Shown piece by piece: positions 9,521 to 18,092 of a stretch of DNA of 22,779 nucleotides. The stretch spans positions 1 to 22,779 of the forward strand of contig JBDIBK010000066.1 in NCBI GenBank assembly GCA_039812845.1, read 5' to 3'. The first letter of the stretch is position 1; each line of letters opens with the position of its first letter. The position numbers were made by a program, and so were the translations under genes. The notes under the pieces are model-generated. The model was not told the DNA's origin. It searched no databases and saw only the letters and a program-made list of their open reading frames with translations. This stretch comes from JACTMJ01 sp039812845. Lineage in GTDB: Bacteria; Acidobacteriota; Terriglobia; Bryobacterales; Bryobacteraceae.

Positions 9521-12055
9521 TTACTGAACCTCAACGCCAAGGGTGCGCTGCTGCCCGCTGAGGACATCTTTCACTGTGATTCGCCATGCGCCCGCTGGAT
9601 CCGTGAGGGCCAGCGGCACGGTCTTTGAAGCGATGCCGCCAACGGCCACCACATTCCCGGAATACGGATATTGCAGTGTGCCGGAGGGGTCCCTCACCTC
9701 GACGTGAAAGACCTGCTTCTCGGCCGGAGCGGCTCCGTCGAAGGCGAGGCCGATCTCCATCACATCGCCGCGCGTAGCGCGCGCCGGGGCAGTCGCGCGA
9801 AGGGCCGGAACCGGTTCGGGCGTCAGCGCGTAGATTGCCGGATCGTACGGACCGAGATCCACGGTCAGTTCCTTCAGCCGGCCCAACGGCTTCGCGGCGC
9901 GAACGTCATACACATACATTTCGGTCGGAAGATGCAGCGTGACCTTCCGCGCCGTCTCAAAGCGCTCGTTCGACTTGAACTCCGGCGGCCCGAGTTCGTT
10001 GACGCGCAATTGAGGGTTGCTCAGCAGCCCAACGGTCGTGGCGGCGCCGTTGCGGAAGACATGGGTTTCCACACCCACCACCGGCTTTCCGTCCGCACCC
10101 TTCACGGCGAAGCGCGGCTGGATGCCCTGGGCGCGGAAGAGCGTTTCCGCGCTCGCGTGCAGGTCCCCTTCCTTGCCCATCAGCCGCTGCTGGTAATAGG
10201 GCAGGGCGCTCACCGCGGTCATCTTCACCCCTTCCAGCCTGGGCTGGCTCAGCAAGCGGCTGTGTTCGTCGAAGCGGCCGGGCACGCCGTCCGCGATCAC
10301 CAGCCCGCCCGCCGCGGCGAAGGCGCGAATCTCCCGGGCTTCGGCTTCCGAGAGCGAAGTGGAGCGCGGGAGAATGAGCGCCCGGTAGCCGCCCCGAGTG
10401 AGCTCGCCGCGTTCCACCTGCTCATAGGCCACGAAGTTGTATTGCAGGCCCAAGTCTTCGATCACCTTGCACCAGGATTCGCGCAGGCGCAGAAACTCGC
10501 TGTCCATGCGCTCCTTCGCCGAGGTGCGCTCCACCCAGGCTTCGCCGTGCGGGCGCTGCGCCAGCATCCACTCCGTGCGCATGCTGGGCTGCGAGTAGTG
10601 GATCGCGATGGGATCTTCCTGGCGCGTGCTGGCGATGAGCAGAGCGCCAAGGCCGTTGCGGATCTCGTTATAGTAGCCTTCCACTTCCAGGCCGCGCTCG
10701 GCGGGCTTCGCGTCCTTGGTGGCAAAGCCGTCGTTCTTGTCGTCCCAGATGATGTGGCCGCGCGAACCGTGCAGCAGTTCATACCAGATGCGATGCCGCT
10801 CCCAATCGCCGCGAGCGAACGATGTCGTGATGAAGGGAAGCGACGGGTTCAGAGACCGGATGATCTCAATGTTGTTGCCGATGTTGTAGGGCTCAACGGC
10901 GGTGAGCACCTGGCTGAGCCGCCAGTAGTCGTAGCCGCCCCAGCCGGGCATTTGCGCGCCGGCGATGCCGACGTACGCGTCTGGATCCACCGAGCGGACG
11001 GCATCGACGCCCACCTTCAGCGCGCGGGCAAAGGCGATGTCCATCCATTCCTTGTGATCGGACCAGGAGGAGTAGTTGTTGTCGGTGCGGGCCATCGCCT
11101 CGCGGGTCGTGTCGGGAATGACGCTGTCCCAGTTTTCGAACGCGCTGCCCCACTGGCGGTTGAGCGCGGGCAGCGTGCCGTAACGCTGCTGAAGCCAGAG
11201 GCGCATGCCGGAAAGGGAATAGTCGGAGAAGTCAAAATCCCAGTAGGCGGCCAGATCGGCGATTCCCGATTCATCGCCCAGGTCATAGAAGATCGGTCGG
11301 TAAGGCGACCACTTCCGCGCCGCCTCCACCAGCCGGTCATGGATCTTCGCAAGCCAGGCCGGATCGGAAAGACTGGGGTGGCGCTTGAAGGGTTTCTTGC
11401 TCTCGGGGTTCTTCCGGTATTGTTCCTTCGCCTGAAGATACGACCACTGCTGAATCCGGTCGTTCCGGTAGCGGTGATACTCGCTGTAGAAATCGGTGGC
11501 AATGTTCTCGGCGTACCAGCGGAAGTTGTTCTTCAGCATTGCCTCCGGCGGCTGGGACGCGCGGCCGCTGTACTGGGCGGCGTTGATGCCGAACTGCTTG
11601 AGCACGGCGAGCCGCTCCGTGTTGTGGGTCTGCCACATCATGATGTTGTAGTCGTCCCAATGGCGGGCTGGCGGTTTCGCAACAAAAGAGGCGGTGGCGG
11701 TCTCGTCGCGGCGGTCTGGCGCATCCTTGCGGTTGACGCCCTCGAAATGAAACTCCGCGCGCACCTGGTTGGCCATCGTGGCGGCGCGGCGCATGTCCAA
11801 ATCGAAGCGGATCTCGGTTTCATCGCTCAGTTCCACCGGGATGCGCCGCTCTTCCACGGTGCGGCCGAGGGCATCCGTCCAGAGGACGCGCAGCTCGCCC
11901 TTTCCGATGGCCTGCGGCATCGTGCGAAACACCGCGGTCACAACGGCATCCCGCTCAAAGGCATTGCCTGGAAGCTCCAGTTGCGCGGCGCGCAAAGGCG
12001 AGGCAAGAAACGGCGAGGCCGCAATAAGGAAAAAAAGAACCAGTCTGCTCCACAT
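9521..12055 (-). CDS. Secreted GH42-like glycoside hydrolase (beta-galactosidase fold)
   Basis: An 844-residue protein with a Sec signal peptide (WSRLVLFFLIAASPFLASPLRA, first about 24 residues). After a beta-rich N-terminal region (to about residue 130), the HWDDYNIMMWQTHN strand begins a TIM barrel. The segment around FYDLGDESG (Glu262) followed by MRLWLQQRYGTLPALNRQWG matches the acid/base region of GH42 beta-galactosidases. Residues about 530-640 (VAYEQVERGELTRGGYRALI, then FAAAGGLVIADG) resemble the beta-galactosidase trimerisation domain, and the C-terminus is an immunoglobulin-like beta region. The expected nucleophile Glu is not obvious: the equivalent strand reads PFITTSFARGDW. It should act outside the cytoplasm on a glycan. 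The ATG at 12055 has GGAG 7 nt upstream. Substrate uncertain; a non-GH42 relative of the clan is possible. Confidence 0.72.
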   Translation of the reverse strand: MWSRLVLFFLIAASPFLASPLRAAQLELPGNAFERDAVVTAVFRTMPQAIGKGELRVLWTDALGRTVEERRIPVELSDETEIRFDLDMRRAATMANQVRAEFHFEGVNRKDAPDRRDETATASFVAKPPARHWDDYNIMMWQTHNTERLAVLKQFGINAAQYSGRASQPPEAMLKNNFRWYAENIATDFYSEYHRYRNDRIQQWSYLQAKEQYRKNPESKKPFKRHPSLSDPAWLAKIHDRLVEAARKWSPYRPIFYDLGDESGIADLAAYWDFDFSDYSLSGMRLWLQQRYGTLPALNRQWGSAFENWDSVIPDTTREAMARTDNNYSSWSDHKEWMDIAFARALKVGVDAVRSVDPDAYVGIAGAQMPGWGGYDYWRLSQVLTAVEPYNIGNNIEIIRSLNPSLPFITTSFARGDWERHRIWYELLHGSRGHIIWDDKNDGFATKDAKPAERGLEVEGYYNEIRNGLGALLIASTRQEDPIAIHYSQPSMRTEWMLAQRPHGEAWVERTSAKERMDSEFLRLRESWCKVIEDLGLQYNFVAYEQVERGELTRGGYRALILPRSTSLSEAEAREIRAFAAAGGLVIADGVPGRFDEHSRLLSQPRLEGVKMTAVSALPYYQQRLMGKEGDLHASAETLFRAQGIQPRFAVKGADGKPVVGVETHVFRNGAATTVGLLSNPQLRVNELGPPEFKSNERFETARKVTLHLPTEMYVYDVRAAKPLGRLKELTVDLGPYDPAIYALTPEPVPALRATAPARATRGDVMEIGLAFDGAAPAEKQVFHVEVRDPSGTLQYPYSGNVVAVGGIASKTVPLALTDPAGAWRITVKDVLSGQQRTLGVEVQ

Positions 12056-12113
12056 GAATCTGCTCCGGTAAGAGGGTATGAAATCTGCGCAGGTGAAAGC
12101 GCATCGGCGTGAC

Positions 12114-12139
12114 GCGCGGCTCCCTGGTAGGGGCCGCGC
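12114..12139. terminator. GC-rich hairpin between two minus-strand genes
   Basis: GCGCGGCTCC (12114-12123) and GGGGCCGCGC (12130-12139) pair over ten positions with one G-T wobble on the plus strand and a mismatch on the minus strand. It lies 15 nt past the stop of the 12154-12600 gene. There is no T-run, so the terminator role is weakly supported. Confidence 0.3.
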
Positions 12140-12153
12140 TCGTCGCCGTTTCT

Positions 12154-12600
12154 TTAGCCGATACGCTTCGCGAAGGCTTCGAAAGAGCCGGGCGCGCGCT
12201 CATTCAGCCAGGCGGCGTAGTCTTCGCCCACTTCTTCGAGGGAATGAAGATAGAAGGGGTCGGAGAAGGCTTCCCGGATGGCGGGAAGGATCGGCTTGAT
12301 GCGAACCCAGGCCACCAGCAGTTCGCGGTTGCTCTCGTAGAACAGATTGGCGTTCAGAACGCCAGCCACCACGTATGAGGCGACCATATCCCAATAGGAG
12401 GACACCATCCGGAATGAGGCATTTTCGTCGCTGCCGGGCGGCGCCAGCTTCATCGCTTCCTCGTATGACGAGGCCTTGCACTTCGAAATGAACCAGGCAC
12501 GCGCGGCGCGCATGCGGGCTTCCGTTCGCAATTCATAGAGGCGCAACAGGAGATTCACATCTTCATGGGTGGCGGGGGTGTTGTTTCTTGAAATTGCCAT
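12154..12600 (-). CDS. Conserved hypothetical protein
   Basis: A 148-residue, mainly helical soluble protein with no signal peptide or membrane segment. Visible features are THEDVNLLLRLYELRTEAR near the N-terminus, SFRMVSSYWDMVASYVVAG in the middle, and FYLHSLEEVGEDYAAW near the C-terminus. It resembles a family of small hypotheticals I recall from Acidobacteriota, whose function is unknown to me. The ATG at 12600 has no clear ribosome binding site; the frame remains open upstream to 12924, but those residues are basic and repetitive and overlap the divergent gene, so the shorter form is preferred. It is transcribed away from the secreted protein at 12686, sharing an 85-bp intergenic region. 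Confidence 0.65.
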   Translation of the reverse strand: MAISRNNTPATHEDVNLLLRLYELRTEARMRAARAWFISKCKASSYEEAMKLAPPGSDENASFRMVSSYWDMVASYVVAGVLNANLFYESNRELLVAWVRIKPILPAIREAFSDPFYLHSLEEVGEDYAAWLNERAPGSFEAFAKRIG

Positions 12601-12685
12601 ACTATTGAGGATGACATAGGGCAGCGGACGGGCGGAGTGCGAATGGCGGCTCTCCGGCTTGAAATCGGAACAAGAGAGAGGGGCG

Positions 12686-13270
12686 ATGACGATGATGCGA
12701 ATCCCGGGAATGATGGTCTTGTTGGGAGTTTTCGCGTTGAGCGCATTTGCCGAAGTTCCTTCGGCGGAGGTGCAGATTGCGGGAGCGGTGATGGCCGCGC
12801 CCGCGGAGTTGCGCGACGGTGCGGCTGTTCTTGGATATAGCCCATCCGGAGAGCGCGTGATGCTGCGCAAGGGGAGCAACGAGATGTTCTGCCTGGCCAG
12901 CGATCCGGCGCGGGAGAGCTTCAATGTCGCCTGCTATCACAAGGATCTCGATCCGTTCATGGCGCGCGGGCGGGAACTGACCGCTCAGAAGATCACCGGG
13001 GAGAAGCGGAATGAGATCCGGTACCAGGAGATCAAAGCGGGCAAACTCAAGATGCCTTCCGGGATGCGAATGCTCTATGTGCTCACCGGCTCCCGGTTTG
13101 ACGCCGCGAGCGGGAAGGTGGAGAACGCTTATTTGCGCTGGGTGATCTATGCGCCGAACGCAACCTCCGCCAGCACCGGCTTCTCCACCAAACCGGCCGA
13201 GGGCGCGCCCTGGCTGATGCTGGAGGGCACGCCGGGCGCGCACATCATGATCAGCCCGCCGCGCAAGTAG
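12686..13270 (+). CDS. Secreted hypothetical protein
   Basis: A 194-residue protein with a clear signal peptide (hydrophobic MMVLLGVFALSAFA, cleavage likely near AFA-EV). The mature part has no membrane segment and only isolated cysteines (in EMFCLAS and FNVACYHKD). It contains VMLRKGSNEMFCLA, HKDLDPFMARGRELTAQK and MRMLYVLTGS, and ends with HIMISPPRK. I do not recognise a named family. The ATG at 12686 is chosen because GAGAGAGGGG lies just upstream and the signal peptide then starts properly; the frame extends nine codons further upstream to 12659. It probably acts in the periplasm or outside the cell. It is divergent from the hypothetical at 12154-12600. Confidence 0.7.
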   Translation: MTMMRIPGMMVLLGVFALSAFAEVPSAEVQIAGAVMAAPAELRDGAAVLGYSPSGERVMLRKGSNEMFCLASDPARESFNVACYHKDLDPFMARGRELTAQKITGEKRNEIRYQEIKAGKLKMPSGMRMLYVLTGSRFDAASGKVENAYLRWVIYAPNATSASTGFSTKPAEGAPWLMLEGTPGAHIMISPPRK

Positions 13271-13364
13271 CGGGGCTGACCGCGCGGGTGCTTTTCCGTC
13301 CGCGGGGTGTGGTCACCGGTGCCCGGCTCTAAAGTTCGGAGCCCACGCCGCCGATGGTTGCTCC

Positions 13365-14351
13365 GTGGCATTCTTTGTTCTGCCCGTGCGGACACGTCGC
13401 GTACGGCTTTTGCTGTTGGCCCTCTTCTTCGCAATTGGCGGAGCGCTGACGGCATTCGCGCAAGGCACGGGACCGGCTGCGCAGGCGTCTCCGGTTCCGC
13501 CACGGACGCGACCGGATTCCACCGGCGCACAAGCGGCTCCCGCCTCCAACTCGCAACCGGTGCCCTCCGTGAAGCTGGCGGGGCCGGCGAAGCCCAATCC
13601 GAGTGCGGAGACGCCGGTGGCCGGCGACGAACCCGAAGACAGTGCGGAGAACGCCGAAGTCGCGGAGGAATCCAGCGCGGCTGTAACGGCACCGGCTGTG
13701 CGCGGCAATGCACTCGCGCGGCAAGCGGCGAGCGTACAGAAGCAGCTCGGCCGGGCCCGCGCGCGGAACGGCTTTTTCATCTCCAGTTGGTTCTCCGATG
13801 CGCCGGAGGCCGGCAGCTTCGCCTCCGCGGGAGTGCTGGCGGCAAGCGCGCCCGAAGATTGTGAACCGCTGGACGCCACGATCGCCGAGGCCTACATCCG
13901 CGACAGCGCGAAGCGCGAAGGGGTGAGCACGGATCTGATTCGTGAAGTGATTCGCAAGGAGTCCGGCTTCAATCCCTGCGCGGTGTCGCCGAAGGGCGCA
14001 ATGGGAATGATGCAGCTCACGGCCGCCACGGCCGCTTCCCTGGGCGTCGATGACCCCTACGATCCTCGCCAGAACATCGATGGCGGCGTGAGACTGATGA
14101 AGCGCCTTCTGGACAAGTACAAAGGCCGCCCCGATCTGGCACTCGCCGCCTACAACGCCGGGGAAGGGGCCGTGGACGCGCACCAGGGCGTACCGGCGTA
14201 TGAAGAGACCCAGGAATACGTTTCGACGATCATGAAGCGTGTATTTGAGGAACCCCCGAAACCGGGCGGGAACACCCCGCGCGCCCCGGCAAGGATTGCG
14301 CCCATTCCTCCGTTGAATGTGCCCGCAACACCGAAGGCGGTTGAGCGGTAG
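13365..14351 (+). CDS. Lytic transglycosylase, SLT domain (GH23)
   Basis: A 328-residue exported murein-cleaving enzyme. Residues about 10-33 are a signal sequence (VRLLLLALFFAIGGALTAFA). Residues 33-160 are low-complexity, rich in Ala, Pro, Ser and Glu, and probably a flexible linker. The SLT domain runs from about 170 to 290: IREVIRKESGFNP with the catalytic Glu199, then GAMGMMQLTAATAASLGV, NIDGGVRLMKRLLDKY and LALAAYNAGEGAVD, all canonical. A Pro-rich tail follows. It should cleave peptidoglycan in the periplasm to 1,6-anhydroMurNAc products. The start is uncertain: GTG at 13365 or GTG at 13386 (which gives a neater signal peptide), and neither has a good ribosome binding site. Confidence 0.87.
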   Translation: MAFFVLPVRTRRVRLLLLALFFAIGGALTAFAQGTGPAAQASPVPPRTRPDSTGAQAAPASNSQPVPSVKLAGPAKPNPSAETPVAGDEPEDSAENAEVAEESSAAVTAPAVRGNALARQAASVQKQLGRARARNGFFISSWFSDAPEAGSFASAGVLAASAPEDCEPLDATIAEAYIRDSAKREGVSTDLIREVIRKESGFNPCAVSPKGAMGMMQLTAATAASLGVDDPYDPRQNIDGGVRLMKRLLDKYKGRPDLALAAYNAGEGAVDAHQGVPAYEETQEYVSTIMKRVFEEPPKPGGNTPRAPARIAPIPPLNVPATPKAVER

Positions 14352-14990
14352 CGGAGTGCCGACGGGATCCGGACGCACGCGCGTTTTCGCCTTCCGGCGA
14401 GGACCCTAATTATGCGCTCCGGGCGCGACGGGCCACTAACGCATGCAAGTTGTCGCGGTACTTCCGCGCTACCGGAGCGCTGCGCGGTCGGCGGAGCCAT
14501 CGGCAGCGTTCCAGACGAACGGCCCCCGCACTGAGCCGGGGCGAAGCGACTGATCCCTCACCACAAACAGGAACCGCCGCGAATGGTTGTGGACGAGAGC
14601 CGTGGACGTAACGAGGACCGTCGCGCCGTGCAACGGGATGCGCAGCTTGCGGTTGCCAGCAAACGTACACCGTCGAGGAGGTTCCGATTAGGGTGCCGCC
14701 GATGAAGCGGGAACGCCACCGGTGTGCGGAGTCTCCGCCGGGCGGATTGGCCCCGCACCGTGATGAGCCGCACCGATGCGCCGATTGCGCATTTCAGATT
14801 GGCGGTATGCGATATCGAAGTAGATCGGCCTGGGCGGGGAAGCGCACATGCCGCCAGCCCGCCGTCACGCCGCCCGAACAGGTGACCGTCTAAGTCTCAA
14901 TTGGAGTGAAACATACGGCGAGGGCTGATGCGTCCAAAGGATGTGCGATGAAGATGGAATGCAAGTAGGGTAACCCGAGAGGAGGAGACC
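14352..14990. other. 640-bp stretch without a recognisable gene
   Basis: No frame here shows a family I can identify. A minus-strand reading between about 14410 and 14890 contains protein-like patches (for example GNRKLRIPLHGATVLVTSTA) interrupted by stops and frame changes, which may be a decayed gene. The last 15 bases form the strong ribosome binding site of the BON gene. Confidence 0.4.
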
Positions 14991-15539
14991 ATGACAAAGA
15001 AGACCCTGGGTACGGCCATTCTGGCCTTGGCGCTTGGAATCGGAATGTCGGCCGCCGCGTTCGCGCAAGGCAGTGAGCGCGCTACCGATCGTCTGCAGAA
15101 TCAGATCCGAAGGGAGCTGGTTACACTCCCGTTCTATAGCGTTTTTGACAATTTCGAATACAAACTTTCGAGCAACGGCGTGGTAACGCTGCTCGGGCAG
15201 GTTCATCGGCCCACGCTCAAGAGTTCCGCCGAGAACGTGGTAAAGCGCATTGAGGGCGTGACGAAGGTGGTGAACGAGATCGAGGTGCTGCCAGTCTCTT
15301 CGATGGACGACCAGATCCGGCTTGCGACCTACCGGGCCATTTACGGGCACACGGCGCTGCAAACACTGGCAGTCCGCGCTGTGCCGCCGATCCACATCAT
15401 CGTCAAGAACGGGAACGTGACCCTGGAAGGCGTTGTAGCCACCAAGCTGGAAAAGCAGGTGGCGGGGGCGCAAGCCAATGGCGTCGCCGGAGTATTCAGC
15501 GTGAAGAACAACCTTCGTGTCGAGGGCGGCGATTCCTAA
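14991..15539 (+). CDS. Periplasmic protein with two BON domains
   Basis: A 182-residue protein with a signal peptide (TKKTLGTAILALALGIGMSA, cleavage near AFA-QG). Residues about 38-102 form one BON domain (FEYKLSSNGVVTLLGQVHRP, then VVKRIEGVTKVVNEIEVLPV) and residues 107-179 a second (AVPPIHIIVKNGNVTLEGVV, then GVFSVKNNLRVE). BON domains bind phospholipid or envelope surfaces, and OsmY-like proteins of this build protect the envelope in osmotic stress; that role is by analogy. The start is firm, with AGGAGGAG 4 nt upstream, suggesting strong translation. It appears to be transcribed alone and ends at a hairpin terminator shared with the convergent acylase gene. Confidence 0.9.
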   Translation: MTKKTLGTAILALALGIGMSAAAFAQGSERATDRLQNQIRRELVTLPFYSVFDNFEYKLSSNGVVTLLGQVHRPTLKSSAENVVKRIEGVTKVVNEIEVLPVSSMDDQIRLATYRAIYGHTALQTLAVRAVPPIHIIVKNGNVTLEGVVATKLEKQVAGAQANGVAGVFSVKNNLRVEGGDS

Positions 15540-15568
15540 ATCGCATTCGGCAGACACACTTACCCTCG

Positions 15569-15600
15569 GAAAGCCTCCGCAATGCCGCGCGGAGGCTTTC
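15569..15600. terminator. Bidirectional terminator-like hairpin
   Basis: GAAAGCCTCCGC (15569-15580) and GCGGAGGCTTTC (15589-15600) are perfect 12-bp inverted arms with an 8-nt loop, placed between the convergent BON and penicillin acylase genes. Short T-rich ends (CTTTC) are within the stem rather than after it. Confidence 0.7.
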
Positions 15601-15626
15601 GAATTTCCGCCCATGCAATGGCGGGG

Positions 15627-17984
15627 CTATCTCGGAACCAGATCCAGTCTCTGCCCCAGATTCCGCTCGATCGCTTCCCGCGTATAGAGCAGCGGCGCGT
15701 ACTTCCCTTCTCCCCACGCCTCGGCGAGATTCGCATAATACGGGCTGCCGAGCTGGCCGGATTGCCCCGGAGTGCTGGTGAACACGCTGGCATCCCAGTT
15801 GGAAAAATCGAGGATATGCCGGTAGCTGGCTCCGCTGGTCTGGCGCAATCCGCTTCCGCCGGTGGCATTCACGGTGAACGCGTCCCCGCCGCGTGCGATT
15901 GGCCCCACGTTGAAAGCAGCCGAGCGTGCGGCAGTGTTCGCGAGCGGATGCTCAAACAGCGCGGTGTGCAGAGACCCCCATTTCCAGGAAGCCGGATCCT
16001 GCCCCAGCTTCTCGACGGCCCCGCTCCAGGCCTGTGCAAGAGACCGTTCCACCATCCCGGTTCGAGTTGCCGGGGAGAGCTTCAGCAGCTCTTTGATCAG
16101 AACGCGGTTATCCAGACGAGACTGGAGAATGTCCCGCAGCTTCTGCGGCACGACCTCGTCCACGAAATGGCTCCTCAGCGTTCGAAAGAAGAGGGCGTAG
16201 AGCGCGGCTCCGGACGAGTTCTGGCCAAGCACTCCGTCCCAGGCGAGAAGAGCCGCGCTTGCCTTGGCGGCTTCGGCATTGCGCGGAGCGGGGATCGAGC
16301 GGAGGATCGCGATCACTTCCCGTGCAGCCACGGATTTTTCGTCCTGCTGCAGCTTCTCAAAATCCTCGACGGAGAAGCGGCGGTCCTCGCCCAGCACCTC
16401 CCGAATGCGGTCGATCCGGTAGGGCACGCTCCAGTCAAAAGCCAGGTCGTAGCGATAGCCAGGCGGGACGATGTTGTGGTTGGCGGTGGCAATGAAGCCG
16501 CGCTCCGGATTTCGCTCCTGCGGCAGCTCTTCGGTGGGGATGAACCCATTCCAGGAATAGGAACCGCGATCGCCGGGTACAGGGAGCAAGCCCGTATACC
16601 CGTTGCGAATGGGAACCAGGCCGGCCGCGATCCAGCCGATATTCCCATCGGTATCGGCATAGACCAGGTTCTCCGGAGGAATCTTCCAGGCTTTGACGGA
16701 TTCGCGCAGCTCATCGGCATTCTTCGTCCGGTCGAGCGCCAGGCTGCCGAGGTATCCCGCCGTCCCCGGCTGCGCGCCCGCCCAGCGAACGGAAACCACG
16801 CGGGCGGCATCCGGATCTTCCCAGATCACCGGCCCATTCTCGGTAAACTTCAGCTCCACGCTGACCGGGGAACTCTCGCCGCGCACCTGAACCAGCTCCC
16901 GCTCGAGCATCATGGGCTTCCATTGGCCGTCTTTGCGGTAGCGGGTGGGATTCCCTTCGTTGACGGTTTCCACCACCAGGTCCACCTGATCGTAAGCGGC
17001 GATGGTGAAGCCGAAGCCGAAGGTTTCGTTGTGGCCCAGCGCGAGGCCGGGCAGCGCGGGTTCGCCGCCGCCGATCATGTTCCAGTCGGGCGCCACCAGG
17101 TGCGAGAGATAGCGCAGCGAGGGCAGCGTGAGCGCGCGATGCGGGTCGCTCGCCATGATGGGCTTGCCAGTGACGCTGCGGTCTCCGCTTACTACCCAGT
17201 TATTGCTGCCGTTGGCGGCCTGCAGGGTGGGGATTCCGGTGACGGAACGGTAAAGAGCCAGCACGCGGTCGTCGAGGCCCTTGAGGTTCATGCCTTTCGG
17301 GATTTCGGGAACGCGGGAAGGCTCGGTGGGCATCCAGCGCATCGCTTCCTGAAGGCCAACCGCCTCAATCGCTCGCGCGCGGGCGATCTCGTTCGAGACG
17401 TTGTAGGTCATCTGCAGACCGGCGGTTCGGAGAAGCACGTCGCGCGCCTCCCACTTGCCGGGCTTGAAATCGAGGAGCGTGAATTCAATCGGAAGCCGGT
17501 CGCGCTGCAAATCGATGCAGGCATTGATGCCGGCCACGAAGCTCTCGGCAATCCGGCGCGCGTCGGGGCCGTAGCTTTGCCATTCGGCGTCCATGTTGCC
17601 CCGGTACCGCATCAGACGCGCCATGCGGTCGCGGTCCAGGTAGCCTTCGCCGAACACTTCGGCCAGTTCGCCGCGGCCGGTGCGCCGCCAGATATCGATC
17701 TGGTAAAGCCGGTCTTGCGCCGCCACGAAACCCTGCGCAAAAAAGAGGTCTTCCGTGTTCTCCGCGTAAATGTGGGGGACACCCCACTTGTCCCGGAGCA
17801 CAGTTACGGGCTTCCTCAAGCCCGTGAGACCCAGTTGCCCGGAGATCTGGGACAGGCGAAATTGCGCTTCGCCGCGCAACGCCGATTCGCTCCGAAGATC
17901 CGCGCCCGGCTCCCGCACGCAGCCAACGAAACAGAGCAGCAGAATGAGTGCGGGGTACGGCAGACGGCGGCGAAAGACGGACAT
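15627..17984 (-). CDS. Penicillin acylase family protein (probable lipoprotein)
   Basis: A 785-residue Ntn-hydrolase of the penicillin/acyl-homoserine-lactone acylase family. The N-terminus YPALILLLCFVGC looks like a lipoprotein signal with Cys22, although Phe at -3 is not ideal. The A-chain region includes VTVLRDKWGVPHIYAENTED, LFFAQGFVAAQDRLYQIDIW and RRTGRGELAEVFGE. The precursor would cleave itself at Gly259-Ser260 (in QAANGSNNWVVSG), making Ser260 the N-terminal nucleophile. The B-chain has KPIMASDPH, FTENGPVI, ADTDGNIGWIAAGLVPIRNG, FIATANHNIVPPGY and GGSGLRQTSGASYRHILDF. These enzymes hydrolyse amide-linked acyl groups (beta-lactams, homoserine lactones, peptides); the substrate here is unknown. 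The ATG at 17984 has GAGG upstream at short spacing. Its promoter region is shared with the divergent gene at 18093. Confidence 0.9.
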   Translation of the reverse strand: MSVFRRRLPYPALILLLCFVGCVREPGADLRSESALRGEAQFRLSQISGQLGLTGLRKPVTVLRDKWGVPHIYAENTEDLFFAQGFVAAQDRLYQIDIWRRTGRGELAEVFGEGYLDRDRMARLMRYRGNMDAEWQSYGPDARRIAESFVAGINACIDLQRDRLPIEFTLLDFKPGKWEARDVLLRTAGLQMTYNVSNEIARARAIEAVGLQEAMRWMPTEPSRVPEIPKGMNLKGLDDRVLALYRSVTGIPTLQAANGSNNWVVSGDRSVTGKPIMASDPHRALTLPSLRYLSHLVAPDWNMIGGGEPALPGLALGHNETFGFGFTIAAYDQVDLVVETVNEGNPTRYRKDGQWKPMMLERELVQVRGESSPVSVELKFTENGPVIWEDPDAARVVSVRWAGAQPGTAGYLGSLALDRTKNADELRESVKAWKIPPENLVYADTDGNIGWIAAGLVPIRNGYTGLLPVPGDRGSYSWNGFIPTEELPQERNPERGFIATANHNIVPPGYRYDLAFDWSVPYRIDRIREVLGEDRRFSVEDFEKLQQDEKSVAAREVIAILRSIPAPRNAEAAKASAALLAWDGVLGQNSSGAALYALFFRTLRSHFVDEVVPQKLRDILQSRLDNRVLIKELLKLSPATRTGMVERSLAQAWSGAVEKLGQDPASWKWGSLHTALFEHPLANTAARSAAFNVGPIARGGDAFTVNATGGSGLRQTSGASYRHILDFSNWDASVFTSTPGQSGQLGSPYYANLAEAWGEGKYAPLLYTREAIERNLGQRLDLVPR

Positions 17985-18037
17985 GGAACCTCATGATATC
18001 GGTTTCGCAAGCGGATCTCCACGGCGCTTTTCAGTAC

Positions 18038-18059
18038 TACTTTACGTAACAAAGTACTT
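18038..18059. promoter_or_regulatory. Operator-like inverted repeat, site 1
   Basis: TACTTT (18038-18043), seven bases, AAAGTA (18051-18056), then CTT. It touches the -35 of the promoter for the membrane-protein gene and lies 54 nt before the start of the divergent acylase. It matches 18 of 22 positions with a second copy at 19133-19154. The likely ligand is the winged-helix protein encoded at 18753. Confidence 0.5.
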
Positions 18060-18086
18060 GTCACGTTGGCACCTTGCTGCTAGAGT
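18058..18086 (+). promoter_or_regulatory. Promoter, probably giving a leaderless or near-leaderless mRNA
   Basis: TTGTCA (18058-18063), 17 nt, TAGAGT (18081-18086). The -10 ends only 6 nt before the ATG at 18093, and there is no ribosome binding site between, so transcription would start at or next to the start codon. Confidence 0.5.
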
Positions 18087-18092
18087 GATTCC

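Noticed and set aside
9671..12112. An open plus-strand frame of over 800 codons opposite the GH42-like gene
   Set aside because: It is the antisense shadow of a GC-rich gene; the residues are Arg/Ala/Gly/His-rich with no family pattern, while the minus strand has a signal peptide and enzyme motifs.
15582..17996. An open plus-strand frame of about 800 codons opposite the penicillin acylase gene
   Set aside because: Antisense shadow; the opposite strand carries the full set of acylase motifs and a ribosome binding site.
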